The position numbers were made by a program, and so were the translations under genes. This document shows positions 8,285 to 18,900 of a stretch of DNA of 64,000 nt, piece by piece (within the stretch, counting starts at the first letter, position 1; each line of letters opens with the position of its first letter). This DNA is from Caballeronia calidae. GTDB taxonomy: Bacteria > Pseudomonadota > Gammaproteobacteria > Burkholderiales > Burkholderiaceae. The DNA lies in NCBI RefSeq assembly GCF_900044055.2, contig NZ_FCOX02000003.1, forward strand, positions 1-64,000, read 5' to 3'. The notes under the pieces were generated by a model. It had not been told where the DNA came from. It ran no database searches and worked only from the letters and a program-made list of their open reading frames with translations.

Positions 8285-9490
8285 TCACCCCACCGCGCCG
8301 GCGAGCTGGAAGATCGGCATGTACAGCAGAAAGATGATCGTCCCGATGACGCCGCCGACCACCAGCATCAGCACCGGTTCGACGACGCGCATCAGGGTGT
8401 CGATGGCGCGGTCCAGCTCTTCGTCGCAGAACTCGGCCGAGCGCGTGACCATGCCGGGCAGCTCGCCGCTCTGCTCGCCGACGCGGATGAGCCGCTCGGC
8501 CACCGGCGTCGTCAGGTTCGCGGCGGGCAGCGCGCCCGACAGCGGCTTGCCCGCGCGAATCTCGTCGAGCGCCTGCGTGAGCGCGGTGCGCAGCTGCGCG
8601 GGCAACACCTGCGCGGCCAGTTCCATCGACGTCACCATCGGCATGCCGCCCGCGAGCAGCAGCCCGAGCGTGCGATAAAAGCGCGTGAGCGCGAAGAGGC
8701 GCTGATAGTCCGCGAGCTTCGGCAGCGCGAGGAACGCCGCGAACAGCTTGCCGCGCACCTTCGCGCTGCGCAGCGACAAGCCCGCGCCGACGAGCGCCGC
8801 GAGTATGCCCGCGAGCAGCACGCCGCCGTGCGCCGCGACGAGGTTGCCCCAGGCGAGCATCACGCGGGCGGAGAACGGAATGTCCTTCATCGATGCGAAC
8901 ACCTGACTGAACTTCGGAATCACGTAGAACGCGAGGAACAGGACGATGAGCGCGCCGGTCGCGATGACGATCGACGGGTACACCATCGACGACACGACTT
9001 TCTTGCGCACCGCGGAAAGCCGCGCGTCGTAGTGGTGATAGCGCTTGAGCGCCTCGGCGAGATGGCCGGTCTGCTCCGCCGACGCGACGGTCGCGACATA
9101 GAGCGGCGGAAAATGCTCCGGCTGACGCTCGAGCGCGCGCGACAGCGGCTCGCCTTCGTACAGCGCGGCGACGATCCGTTGCAGCACGGTCCGGTTGAGG
9201 CCTTCCTTGCTCTTGTCGCGCAGCGTCTCGACGGTTTCGACGAGGCTCAACCCCGCATCGAGCAGGGCGATCAGCTCCTGCGTGAAGAGCGCGCGCTCGA
9301 ACACCGGCTTGCGGAAGGTGAAGCCGGGCTTCTTTCGATCGACGGGGGCCGCATCGACCAGCGACAGCCCCATCTCCGCGACGCTCTGGCGCAGTTGCGC
9401 GTCGTCGGCGGCATCGAGCTCCAACTCCTGCCGGCCGCTGTCCGTGTCGACCTGAACGCGATATCGCATGGCGGTCACCGCGCCCGTCAT
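8285..9490 (-). CDS. gspF: GspF/PilC-family inner-membrane platform protein
   Basis: A polytopic protein of 401 residues from the ATG at 9490. That ATG forms a 4-bp ATGA overlap with the gspG-like gene, as elsewhere in the locus; an internal ATG at 9469 gives the more family-typical start MRYRVQ. Two repeated GspF domains are visible (FTQELIALLDAGLSLVETVE near 85 and TRFYRTLGLLLAGGMPMVTS near 270), each followed by membrane helices. The C-terminal helix is VLMLVVGGVIGTIIFLLYMP. It anchors the ATPase and takes part in pilin extraction from the membrane. Confidence 0.92.
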   Translation of the reverse strand: MTGAVTAMRYRVQVDTDSGRQELELDAADDAQLRQSVAEMGLSLVDAAPVDRKKPGFTFRKPVFERALFTQELIALLDAGLSLVETVETLRDKSKEGLNRTVLQRIVAALYEGEPLSRALERQPEHFPPLYVATVASAEQTGHLAEALKRYHHYDARLSAVRKKVVSSMVYPSIVIATGALIVLFLAFYVIPKFSQVFASMKDIPFSARVMLAWGNLVAAHGGVLLAGILAALVGAGLSLRSAKVRGKLFAAFLALPKLADYQRLFALTRFYRTLGLLLAGGMPMVTSMELAAQVLPAQLRTALTQALDEIRAGKPLSGALPAANLTTPVAERLIRVGEQSGELPGMVTRSAEFCDEELDRAIDTLMRVVEPVLMLVVGGVIGTIIFLLYMPIFQLAGAVG

Positions 9491-9972
9491 TTGTTGACGA
9501 TGTCCGCGTCTTCGCCGCTTCCGCCGGGCTTGCCGTCGGCGCCGTAGGTCATCAGGTCGTAGTCCTTGCCGTTTTCTCCAGGCGTGCGGTAGATATACGG
9601 CTTGCCCCACGGATCGTTCGGGATCGCGCTGCTCATGTAGGGGCCTTCCCAGCCCGAGGTGTTGCCGACGTTCGTCATCAGCGCGGCGAGGCCGGCGTCC
9701 GTCGATGGAAAGTGGCCGGTGTCGAGCCGGTAGCGGTCGAGCGCGCTTTCGATGCCCTTCATCTGCGAGGCGGCCGTCTTGCTTCGCGCCTTGCCGACTT
9801 CGCCGAACAGCTTCGGTCCGACGTAGCCCGCCAGCAGCGCAATGATCAGCAGCACCACCAGCAGTTCCAGCAAGGTGAAGCCGCGCCGGCGCAGGCCGAT
9901 GTCCGGTCGCGCCAGTCTCGTTCGCAATGCGCTCGCCGCCGGCGATCCGGCGTTGCTCAATCGTTCAGGCAT
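9487..9972 (-). CDS. gspG: GspG-like major pseudopilin
   Basis: A 161-residue protein with a longer cytoplasmic leader (about 30 residues) ending RRRG, then FTLLELLVVLLIIALLAGYV with Glu5, the prepilin methylation signature. The C-terminal part carries the GspG hallmarks: GLAALMTN, DPWGKPYIYR and a final Asp-rich loop (GADGKPGGSGEDADI) that in GspG binds calcium. A ribosome binding site (CAGGAG) sits 6 bp before ATG 9972. It is the first gene of the secretion set, 83 bp after the chitinase gene, on the same strand. Confidence 0.93.
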   Translation of the reverse strand: MPERLSNAGSPAASALRTRLARPDIGLRRRGFTLLELLVVLLIIALLAGYVGPKLFGEVGKARSKTAASQMKGIESALDRYRLDTGHFPSTDAGLAALMTNVGNTSGWEGPYMSSAIPNDPWGKPYIYRTPGENGKDYDLMTYGADGKPGGSGEDADIVNK

Positions 9973-10055
9973 GGCTGCTCCTGCAAGTTCGAATACGTCG
10001 CCATGCGCGCGATCGCAGATGCGGCGTCATGCGATCGCGCGCCCTACACCGGACG

Positions 10056-12139
10056 TCACTTGAGTCCGTCGCTCATGACTTTCAGGAGCTCCGCGTTGGG
10101 ACCGTCGCCGTCGAGTTCCCAGCTGAAGGCGCCGCGCAGGTTCTGCGCCTTGACGTAGTCCATCTTGATCTTGATGGCGGCCTGCGAGTCGTAGGACCAC
10201 CACTGAGTGCCGTCGAACTTGTAGGACGTCTTCGCGACGGGATGCTCATACAGGGTGCCGCCCGCGCTCTGAGGATGCGGTAGTCCTGGATGCCCTCCTC
10301 GTATTTGCCGGGCGCGGGCTTGCTGGCCTTCTGATAGAGACCGTTGCCTTGCGGCCCTGCGCTGACCCCCGTCCATCCCCGCCCGTAGAACGGAATGCCG
10401 ACCACGATCTTCGACGTCGGCACGCCCGCCTTGAGCAGGCTCTTGACCGCACTGTCGACGTTGTAGGTCGGCGCGTACCCGCCCACCTTGTAGTTGGGGC
10501 TCTCGGGGTCGGCGTAGAGCGGCGCCTGGAAGTCCGTCGGTCCGGTGGCTTCCCAGCCGCCGTGGAAGTCGTAGGACATGATGTTGATCCAGTCGAGCGA
10601 CTTGCTGTATTCGCCCGGCTCCGTGTTGTCGATCTTGTCGCCGCCCGTGCCGATCGCGACCGTCAGCGAATAGTGCTTGCCGTTCTGCGAGCCGATCGCG
10701 TCGAGCTGTTTGCGGAACTCCGCGAGCAGGAGCGTGTAGTTCTTCTTGTCGTTCGGATCGACAGTGTTGTACGGCTGACCGCCGCCGCCCGGAAATTCCC
10801 AGTCGATGTCGATGCCGTCGAACACGTCTGCCCCGATGCCGTCGCCGCCCGCGTTGGAGCCGGCGTCAAACGGCAGGTTGCCCTTGATGTAGACGTCGAT
10901 GCAGGACGCGACGAGCTGCTTGCGCAGCGCATCGGTGGTCGCCGCCTTGCCGAACCATCTGGACCAGGTCCATCCGCCGAGCGAGATGATGATCTTCACG
11001 TTCGGATACTTGGCCTTCAACTGTTTCAACTGGTTGAAATTGCCCTTGAGCGGTCCGGCCTTGCCGCCGCCGTAGCGCGGATCGTTTTGCGGGAAGTCCC
11101 AGGCGTCGCTCTTGCCGTTGACCGATTCGTTCGCGCTGAAGCCCTTCTGATAGTCGGCCCACGCGTCGCCGCCGGTGCCGGCGTCCTGGGCGTTGGGGTT
11201 GGTCGCGCCGGGCTCGGCCTTGTTGATGATCCCGCATTCGTAGCCGCCGTTCTTTTGATAGATGTTGCCGAACGCGTAGTTGATGAACGTGAGCATCTTG
11301 GCCGAGCCGGACGTGTCGACGTCCTTGAGCTTGAAGTTGCGATCGTAGATGCCCCATTGCGCGAAGTAGCCGCCGACTTCGCGTCCGCCGGTGGGGGCGG
11401 GAGCTGGAGCTGGCGCGGGCGCAGGCGTTGGCGTTGGCGTTGGCGTCGGGGCCGGAGCGGGCGTTGGAGTGGGTACGGGCGTTGGCGTTGGCGCGGGTGT
11501 CGGGGTTGGCACGGGCGTCGGCGTCGGCGTCGGTGTTGGCGTAGGTGTCGGAGTCGGAGTCGGAGTCGGCGTTGGTGTCGGAGCGGGTACGGGAACCGGC
11601 ACGGGTGCAGGCGCCGGTGCCGGCGTCGGACCACCTGCGCAAGCGCCGATGTCCTCCCACACGCCGTACGCTCCGGATTGCCCCGGATTGTCACCCTGCG
11701 TCCACCACTTGTTCCGATAGTTGCGGCCGTTATACGTCACACTCGTGCCCGCATTGGCATACACCTGCGTCGCCGACCATGCCGCAAAGCATGCAGAGGG
11801 CGTTGGGGTCGGAGTCGGTGTAGGCGTCGGCGACGGAGTAGGCGTTGGTGTCGGAGTAGGCGTAGGCGTAGGCGTCGGAGCCGGAGCCGGAGAAGGTGTT
11901 CCCGACCCGCCGCCCAGATCTTTCCACAGCGTCGGCGTGGTGGATGGCGTCCAGCCTGCGCCGGGATAGGCCGTGTGCGTCTGCAAAGCCTGATAGGTGT
12001 GCCCGTTGTAGGTGACCGTCGTGCCTGCCGAATAGGTCACGCCTTCTGCCCAGTCCGCGCCGTATGCGCCGACTGAATAAGCGACGAGCATGGCCAAGGT
12101 CAGCGTCGTGGATTTGGAGTGCTTACGAATGAGATTCAC
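10056..12139 (-). pseudogene. Secreted GH18 chitinase with two CBM5/12 modules; apparent C-terminal frameshift
   Basis: The GTG start at 12139 follows an AAGGGGG ribosome binding site. A signal peptide (about 1-28) is followed by CBM5/12 module 1 (about 29-76), a Pro-Thr linker, module 2 (about 115-168), a longer Pro-Thr/Pro-Ala linker and a GH18 barrel from about 252. The barrel has IIISLGGWTW and the catalytic motif DGIDIDWE (catalytic Glu about 448). After DYRIL (near 10271) the frame changes to junk that ends at 10082. The expected C-terminus (AGGTLYEHPVAKTSYKFDG through GAFSWELDGDGPNAEL to the stop at 10056) lies in another frame. Adding one A after the CTC codon restores it. The lost segment holds the last barrel strand, so the enzyme may be inactive, or the shift may be a sequencing error. 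Confidence 0.85.
11390..11632. repeat. Degenerate short-repeat DNA coding the Pro-Thr/Pro-Ala linker of the chitinase
   Basis: About 240 bp of G-rich 6-bp-like units (GTTGGC, GTCGGC, GTCGGA variants) code some 80 linker residues between the second chitin-binding module and the GH18 domain. A shorter tract at about 11800-11905 codes the first linker. The units resemble those at 1-170, so recombination between the two chitinase-type genes is conceivable. Confidence 0.75.
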
Positions 12140-12668
12140 AGGACGGCCCCCTTTGTTTCACCTTCTGTTCGTTTCGACTCTTGGTCTGATCCGGCATTTG
12201 AGCGAAATAACACAATTGCCGAGCGCGGTAATGCCGATATATAGATAACTCACCCGACCGCTTGAAGCAAGATTGAAGTTGACGATTAGTTTTCCTTTGG
12301 ATTCGATTTTATGAATAAACAGGACGCGAAAGCCGCCTGTCCATTTTGCGGAAAACCGAGGCGTTGATTTCGATCGTTTCGTTTCGGCGCGTGCGCGCGC
12401 AATGCCTGACGCATTGCCTTCGACACATTCGAAACGGACGGGCAAGTGATTGCCATGCCGGAACCGGCGCGTTGCTTTCGATGGAACCGGACACGCGCAT
12501 CGTTGATAAAACGACGATGCGAATCGGAAATGCAACGCCGCTTTAGACGCGAATTCGATTGATGCGGAAATCAACCGGCCGGCCAGCGCAGAGTCGAAGA
12601 TCGCGCATTATCCGCTTCTTCTTTTGCGCTTCGGGACAACGGCAGGCAATCATGCCCGCCATGTAAAA
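12140..12668. other. Intergenic region upstream of the chitinase/secretion locus
   Basis: About 530 bp without a convincing gene, clearly richer in A/T than its surroundings between 12160 and 12560. Open frames here have poor codon bias and no ribosome binding site. The region should hold the promoter of the minus-strand chitinase gene and any regulator sites. I could not single out a -35/-10 pair with confidence. Confidence 0.5.
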
Positions 12669-12706
12669 CACCCCAAAGGCCGGACGGATATCCAGCCTTT
12701 GGGGTG
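12669..12706 (-). terminator. Rho-independent terminator of argH
   Basis: A perfect 12-bp stem (CACCCCAAAGGC with GCCTTTGGGGTG) is followed on the minus strand by TTTTACAT. It lies 22 bp after the argH stop codon. Confidence 0.88.
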
Positions 12707-12728
12707 CGGATGAACCGATGCGGAACGT

Positions 12729-14135
12729 TTAGTCGAGCGCCGCGCGCGCCGCCTTCGCTGCCGCCCGCACCTGATCCGGCGCGGTGCCGCCCGCGTGATC
12801 GCGGCTCGCGACGGACCCTTCGAGCGTCAGATATTCGAACACGTCTTCGCCGATGAGATGCGCGACGTTCGGCAGTTCCTTCTTCATTTGTTCGAGCGAC
12901 AGGTCCGCGATATCGCACTCGCGGTCTACGCAGATGCGCACCGCATGCGCGACCGCTTCGTGCGCGTCGCGGAAGGGCAGGCCGCGCTTCACGAGATAGT
13001 CCGCGAGGTCGGTCGCGGTCGAGAAGCCCTGCAGCGCCGCCGCGCGCATCGCTTGCGGCTTCACCGTGATGCCCGCCGCCATTTCCGCGAAGATGCGCAG
13101 CGTGTCCGCGACCGTATCGACGGTATCGAACAGCGGCTCCTTGTCTTCCTGATTGTCCTTGTTGTACGCGAGCGGCTGGCCTTTCATCAGCGTGAGCAGC
13201 GCCATCAGATGGCCGTTCACGCGGCCGGTCTTGCCGCGCGCAAGCTCGGGCACGTCGGGGTTTTTCTTCTGCGGCATGATCGACGAACCCGTGCAGAAGC
13301 GGTCCGCCAGATCGATGAAGCCGACGCGCGGGCTCATCCACAACACGAGCTCTTCGGAAAAGCGCGACACGTGCGTCATGATGAGCGCGGCCGCCGCCGT
13401 GAATTCGATGGCGAAATCGCGGTCGGACACGGCATCGAGCGAGTTCGCGCAGATGCCGTCGAAGCCGAGCGTCTTTGCGACCGCGTGACGATCGATCGGA
13501 TAGCTCGTGCCCGCGAGCGCCGCCGCGCCCAGCGGCAGGCGATTCACGCGCTTGCGTGCATCGCGCATGCGTTCGGCATCGCGCGAGAACATTTCGACGT
13601 AGGCCAGAAGGTGATGCCCGAACGTCACCGGCTGCGCGACCTGCAGGTGCGTGAAGCCGGGCATGATGGTGTCGGCGTGCTTCTCGGCCATGTCGATGAG
13701 CGCGACGCGCAGATCCTTCAGCAGCTCGCCGATGCGGTCGATCTCGCCGCGCAGCCACAGGCGGATGTCGGTCGCGACCTGATCGTTGCGCGAGCGGCCG
13801 GTATGCAGACGCTTGCCCGCATCGCCGATCAGCGCGGTGAGGCGCGCTTCGATATTCAGATGCACGTCTTCCAGATCCAGCTTCCACTCGAACTCGCCGC
13901 GCTCGATTTCGCCCTTGATCTGCGCCATGCCGCGCTCGATCGCGGCGACGTCGTCGGCGCTGATGACCTTCTGCGCGGCGAGCATCGACGCGTGCGCGAG
14001 CGAGCCCTGGATGTCGACGAGGGCGAGGCGCTTGTCGAAGAACACCGACGACGTATAGCGCTTGACGAGCTCCGACATCGGCTCGGAGAAGCGAGCCGAC
14101 CAGGCCTCGCCTTTTTTGTGGAGTTGGGACGTCAT
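12729..14135 (-). CDS. argH: Argininosuccinate lyase
   Basis: A 468-residue cytosolic enzyme that splits argininosuccinate into arginine and fumarate, the last step of arginine synthesis. The fumarase/aspartase superfamily signature [12 protein letters not shown] is present. Other conserved stretches are [16 protein letters not shown] and [13 protein letters not shown]. The start [13 protein letters not shown] at 14135 gives the usual length; a longer frame upstream adds only a non-conserved Pro/Lys-rich piece. It is a single gene with its own terminator, and it points towards the chitinase locus. Confidence 0.96.
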   Translation of the reverse strand: MTSQLHKKGEAWSARFSEPMSELVKRYTSSVFFDKRLALVDIQGSLAHASMLAAQKVISADDVAAIERGMAQIKGEIERGEFEWKLDLEDVHLNIEARLTALIGDAGKRLHTGRSRNDQVATDIRLWLRGEIDRIGELLKDLRVALIDMAEKHADTIMPGFTHLQVAQPVTFGHHLLAYVEMFSRDAERMRDARKRVNRLPLGAAALAGTSYPIDRHAVAKTLGFDGICANSLDAVSDRDFAIEFTAAAALIMTHVSRFSEELVLWMSPRVGFIDLADRFCTGSSIMPQKKNPDVPELARGKTGRVNGHLMALLTLMKGQPLAYNKDNQEDKEPLFDTVDTVADTLRIFAEMAAGITVKPQAMRAAALQGFSTATDLADYLVKRGLPFRDAHEAVAHAVRICVDRECDIADLSLEQMKKELPNVAHLIGEDVFEYLTLEGSVASRDHAGGTAPDQVRAAAKAARAALD

Positions 14136-14204
14136 GGTGATGTGCAGTGGCGGTTGAGGCGGCTTTTTCGGCAAGCCGGAAGCCTACGATTTTAACAAAA
14201 CGAG

Positions 14205-15011
14205 CTACGCGTCCCCGACGAGAATCACGAGCTTCAAATCCTCCCGGTGCGCCGGCTTGAAGGTGATCTGATTGAACACCACGCGTCCGCGCGCCGGATG
14301 ATTGAACGCGCGCTCGCCGCCTTCGCGCTCGAACACGTCCTGCGACGCCCAGTAGCGCGCGAACGCATCGCTGGCGGCGCTCAGATTGTCGATGAGCGCG
14401 CGCGTCGGCGCATCGTTCAGATGGCGGATCGAATCGGCGCGGAATTCGGCGGCGAGGCGTCGCGCGCGCGTCTCCCAATCGACGATGAGATCGCGCGCCG
14501 CCGGCGACGTGAACGTGTAGGTCAGCAGATTGCGATCGTTCGTGCCGTCGAGCCAGCCGACGAAGAGATCCGCCGCATGCTCGTTCCAGCGCAGCGCGTT
14601 CCATTGACGATCGAGCACATAGGCCGGCGCGCCGATCAGCGCCACCGTCTGAAGGAGCGCGGCGGGTGCGTCCTGGCTCGCGGGATCGGGCTCGGCGGGA
14701 TCGCGCTGCGCCGCCAGCTCGAAAAGATACGCACGTTCGGCACGCGACAACTGCAGCGCGACCGCGATGCGCGCGAGGGCATCGGCGGAAGCGGACACCG
14801 GGCGGCCTTGCTCGATCCACGTGTACCAGGTGGGGCTCACGCCGCAGAGTTGCGCCACTTCCTCGCGGCGCAAGCCGGGCGTGCGGCGGCGCGGACCGGG
14901 CGCGAGCCCGACGGCTTGCGGCGACAGCCGCTCTCGATGCGCGCGGATGAATTCGCCCAGCGCGTGCGCGGGCGTTTCGGCGAAGGGGTCGTGCTTGTCG
15001 GGATGATTCAT
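14205..15011 (-). CDS. Helix-turn-helix transcriptional regulator with MmyB-like ligand-binding domain
   Basis: A 268-residue protein. An N-terminal XRE-type helix-turn-helix (about residues 15-85) contains RRTPGLRREEVAQLCGVSPT and WYTWIEQGR, typical of the MmyB-like family. The C-terminal PAS-like domain contains DRQWNALRWNEHAADLFVGW and LTYTFTSPAARDLIVDWE, where family members bind fatty-acid-like ligands. The gene is divergent from a SAM methyltransferase gene across 133 bp that contains a perfect palindrome. Regulation of that neighbour and of itself is the likely role, by analogy with the many MmyB regulators that sit beside an oxidoreductase or transferase. Confidence 0.88.
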   Translation of the reverse strand: MNHPDKHDPFAETPAHALGEFIRAHRERLSPQAVGLAPGPRRRTPGLRREEVAQLCGVSPTWYTWIEQGRPVSASADALARIAVALQLSRAERAYLFELAAQRDPAEPDPASQDAPAALLQTVALIGAPAYVLDRQWNALRWNEHAADLFVGWLDGTNDRNLLTYTFTSPAARDLIVDWETRARRLAAEFRADSIRHLNDAPTRALIDNLSAASDAFARYWASQDVFEREGGERAFNHPARGRVVFNQITFKPAHREDLKLVILVGDA

Positions 15012-15074
15012 TCAGACTTCAAACGCGCGTTCTGGCGTCGACGGGTGGTTTAGATACCAGAATATCTGCTCAAC

Positions 15075-15088
15075 TTGTACTGGTACAA
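15075..15088. promoter_or_regulatory. Palindromic operator candidate between regulator and methyltransferase
   Basis: TTGTAC-TG-GTACAA is a perfect 6-bp inverted repeat in the divergent intergenic region. On the minus strand it overlaps a possible -35 element (TACAAG) placed 17 bp from TATCTA, so binding could shut off the regulator's own promoter. Confidence 0.55.
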
Positions 15089-15143
15089 AGCGGGCTCTAT
15101 TGTAGCGGCAGGCACTAGAGCCATAACGAAACCGGAGCCCACG

Positions 15144-15908
15144 ATGAAACACCACGACCAGGTCGCCGATGCCTTCGGCAGCACCGCCGCCGCCTATCTC
15201 ACGAGCGCCGTCCACGCGAGCGGCGCCGATCTGCAGAATCTCTCCGCGACCTTCGCGGCCACCTGCGGCAACGCGAGCGTGCTGGACATGGGCTGCGGAG
15301 CGGGCCACGCGAGCTTCGCGATCGCGCCGCACGTGCGCGAGGTCGTGGCGTACGACATCGCGCCGCAGATGCTCGCGACGGTCGAAGCCGCCGCGACGGA
15401 ACGCGGCCTGACGACGATCCGCACGCAGCAGGGCGCGGCCGAAACGCTGCCGTTCGCGGACGCCGCGTTCGACTGGGCCGTGAGCCGCATGAGCGCGCAT
15501 CACTGGCGCGACGTGCCGGCCGCGTTGAAGGAAGTGCATCGCGTGCTGAAGCCGGGCGGGCGGCTGAAGTTCATCGATATCGCGGGCATCGACGATCCGC
15601 TCTACGACACGCACATTCAGGCGATCGAAATCCTGCGCGATGCATCGCATATCCGCGACTATCGCGCCGACGAATGGATCGCGATGCTCGATGCCGCCGG
15701 CTTCGACGCGCAAGTCACGGAGCGCTGGCGCATTCCGCTGGAATTCGAATCGTGGGTGACGCGCATGCGCACGCCGCCGGAGCGCGTGACGGCGATCAGG
15801 TCGATGTGGAAAAGCGCGCCCGATGAAGTGCGTCAGTATTTCGGCGTGAAGGACGACTGCTCGTTCGAGCTGGACGCGATGATGATCGAAGCGAAGCGAA
15901 GGGGCTAG
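15144..15908 (+). CDS. Class I SAM-dependent methyltransferase (UbiE/Methyltransf_11 type)
   Basis: A 254-residue cytosolic protein. Motif I is VLDMGCGAGHASFAI (about 49-63), post-I is VVAYDIAPQML, and motif IV is the region LPFADAAFDWAVSRMSAHHW. HRVLKPGGRLKFIDI is the usual motif VI. These make it a small-molecule methyltransferase of the UbiE-like type; the substrate is unknown. The ATG at 15144 (MKHHDQVADAFGSTA) is chosen because homologous proteins begin shortly before the AFGSTAAAY segment. It is divergent from the MmyB-like regulator and convergent with ppc. Confidence 0.9.
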   Translation: MKHHDQVADAFGSTAAAYLTSAVHASGADLQNLSATFAATCGNASVLDMGCGAGHASFAIAPHVREVVAYDIAPQMLATVEAAATERGLTTIRTQQGAAETLPFADAAFDWAVSRMSAHHWRDVPAALKEVHRVLKPGGRLKFIDIAGIDDPLYDTHIQAIEILRDASHIRDYRADEWIAMLDAAGFDAQVTERWRIPLEFESWVTRMRTPPERVTAIRSMWKSAPDEVRQYFGVKDDCSFELDAMMIEAKRRG

Positions 15909-15910
15909 GA

Positions 15911-15947
15911 AGGAAAAACGGCGTCGTGCCCCAACGACACGACGCCG
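15911..15947 (-). terminator. Rho-independent terminator of ppc
   Basis: A 10-bp perfect stem (CGGCGTCGTG with CACGACGCCG) with a 9-nt loop is followed on the minus strand by TTTTTCC. It lies between the converging methyltransferase and ppc genes. Confidence 0.85.
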
Positions 15948-15954
15948 CGAAACA

Positions 15955-18900
15955 TCAACCCGTATTGCGCAGTCCCGCCGCAATCCCGTTGATCGTCAGG
16001 TGAATCCCGCGACGCAGCCGCACGTTCTGATCGCCGGCGCGGTGGCGCTTCAACAGTTCCACCTGCAAGTGATTGAGCGGATCGAGATACGGGAAGCGGT
16101 TCTTGATCGAGCGCGCGAGCAGCGGGTTGTCAGACAGACGCTCGCTTCTGCCGGTGATCTCCGCGAGCACGTTCGACGTGCGCTCGTGCTCCGCGACGAT
16201 CTTGTCGAACACCGTCTTGCGCAGCTTCTTGTCGGTGACGAGCTGCGCATAGCGCGACGCGACGGCGAGATCGGTCTTCGCGAGCACCATGTCCATGTTC
16301 GACAGCAGGTTCTTGAAGAACGGCCATGTCTTGTGCATCTTGCGCAGCGTCGCGAGCCGCTTCGCGCGTTCTTCGTCCGAGCCCGCCTTGTCGAGATAAG
16401 CGGTCACCGCGCTGCCGAAGCCGTACCAGCCCGTGAGCAGCAGACGGCACTGGCCCCACGAGAAACCCCACGGAATCGCTCGCAGATCCTCGATCTTGCG
16501 CTGCTTCGGGTCCTGCAGCTTGCGCGACGCCGGCCGGCTGCCGATGTTCAGCTCCGCGATCTCCGAGATCGGCGTGGACAGGAAGAAGTAGTCGGTGAAG
16601 CCGGGCGTCTCGTAGACGAGCGCGCGGTACGCGGCCATCGCCGAATCGGAGAGCGTCTGCATCGTCGCTTCGAATTGCGGCAACTGCGCGGGCGCGTTCT
16701 CGTGCGGCAACAGCGATGCTTCCAGCGTCGCCGCAACCACCGTCTCCAGATTGCGTCGCCCGATTTCCGCGTTGGCGAACTTGCTCGCGATGACCTCGCC
16801 TTGCTCGGTGAGGCGGATCTGCCCGTCGACGGTGCCGGGCGGCTGCGACAGGATCGCCTGATAGGTCGGGCCGCCGCCGCGGCCGACCGTGCCGCCGCGG
16901 CCATGGAAGAGCCGCAAGGTCGTGCCGCGTTCCTTGAACAGCGCGACGAGCGCCAGCTCCGCGCGATACAGCTCCCAGTTCGACGTGAGGAAGCCGCCGT
17001 CCTTGTTGCTGTCGGAGTAACCGAGCATCACTTCCTGCTCGTTGCCCGCGTTCTCGATCAGTTTGTCGATGCCCGGCAGCGCGAAGAATTCGCCCATGAT
17101 GACGGGCGCGTTGCGCAAGTCGGCGATGGTCTCGAAGAGCGGAATGACCATGAGGCCGTCGCGCGCCGGATCGTCCTTGGCGCCGAGACAACCGTGCAGC
17201 ACGCCCGTTTCCTTCTGCAGCAGCATCACTTCCAGCAGGTCGCTGACGGTTTCCGTGTGCGAAATGATGTAGTTGCGCACCGCGCGCGCGCCGAACTTCT
17301 CGCGCGTTTCGCGCGCCGCTTCGAGCACGCCGAGCTCGCTCTTCGCGAGATCGGAATAGTGCGCGTAGGGCAGACGCAGCGGGCGCGGCTGCGCCAGTTC
17401 CTTCAGCAGCACCTCGCGCTTCTGTTCCTCGGACAGCGACGCGTAATCCGCGACGACGCCCGCACGCGCGAGCAGTTCGGTCACGACCGCTTCGTGGATA
17501 TCCGAGCTTTGCCGCAAATCGATGCTCGCCAGATGAAAGCCGAACACTTCGGCGGCGCGCGCGAGCGGCGACAGACGCAGGATCGACATCGACGCGCCGT
17601 GATGCTCCGCGAGCGAATCGATCAGCACGTGCAGATCGCGCACGAATTCGGACGCATCGGCGTAAGGCTTCGCGCGAATCTGCGGCGCGCCCGGCCCCGC
17701 GCTGCGCACCGCGACGACGCCTTCGCCGAGCCGCACGCGCGCGCTCGCCGCGAGCCGCGTATAGATGCCGATGAGCGCGCGGCGATACGGTTCGTCCGTG
17801 CGATGCGGCGACTGGTCGGGCGAGGCATCGGCGAGCGCCTTCAGGGCATCGCTCGAACCGGCGAGCAGGTTCGACACGGACAGTTCCGCGCCGAGCTTGT
17901 GCACCTCTTCCAGATAGTGTTCGAAGATCACGATCGCCTGACGCGTGACCGCGGTTTCGAGCGTCTCGCCGGTGACGAACGGATTGCCGTCGCGGTCGCC
18001 GCCGATCCAGCTTCCCATCTGGAAGAACGGCGGCAGGCGCACGGGCAGGCCGTGCTCGGCGAGCGCGCCTTCGATATCGGCGTAGAGCGCGGGAATCTCG
18101 GCGAGGAAGGTCGCGCGATAGTAGGACAGCGCGTTGTCGATTTCATCGGTGACGGAGAGGCGCGCGTCGCGCAGCATGCGCGTCTGCCATAGCGAAGTGA
18201 CTCGCGCGCGCAGCACGGCTGCATTCTGCGCGCGCTCGCGGTCGGTCAGTTCCTGATCGCGCTCGGCGAGCAGGCGCGCGATGTCGTGCTGCGCGTCGAG
18301 AATGCTCTTGCGCGAGACTTCGGTCGGATGCGCGGTGAGGACGGGCACGATCAGCGCATCGCCGAAAAATTTCTCCAGCATCTTGCGCGTCGCGCTGATG
18401 TTCTTGTGCTCGCGCATGCGCTCGATCGCATAGGCGATGGTGCCCGGCTGCGAGCCCGAGCCCGCGAGCGCGTGAATGCGGCGGCGGCGATTGTGATGCC
18501 GGTCCTCGGCGATATTCGCGAGATGCGAAAAGTAGCTGAACGCGCGCACGACGGACACCGTCTGCTCCGGCGTCAGCGCGCGCAGCTTCTTCTCCAGCGC
18601 CTGGGCGGCTTCGCTGTCGTCCTCACGGCGGAACTTCACGGCCGTCTGACGAATGGCTTCGACGACATCGAACACGGCGTCGCCTTCCTGCTCGCGCAGT
18701 ACTTCGCCGAGCAGGCGGCCGAGGAAGCGGATGTCTTCGAAGAGCGGGCGGTCCTTGTCGTCGCGCGTGCGGCTCGCGGGCTTCGGACTGGCCGCGCCGT
18801 TCGCACGCAGCGTTTTCGCCCGCTTCGCGACGGGTTTCGCGGCGGCCTTGATGCCTGGCTTCGCCTTCGGCGCAATGGCCGCTTTCGATGCCTTCGCGGC

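Noticed and set aside
12158..12574. 138-codon minus-strand frame upstream of the chitinase
   Set aside because: No ribosome binding site, poor codon bias, A/T-rich intergenic composition.
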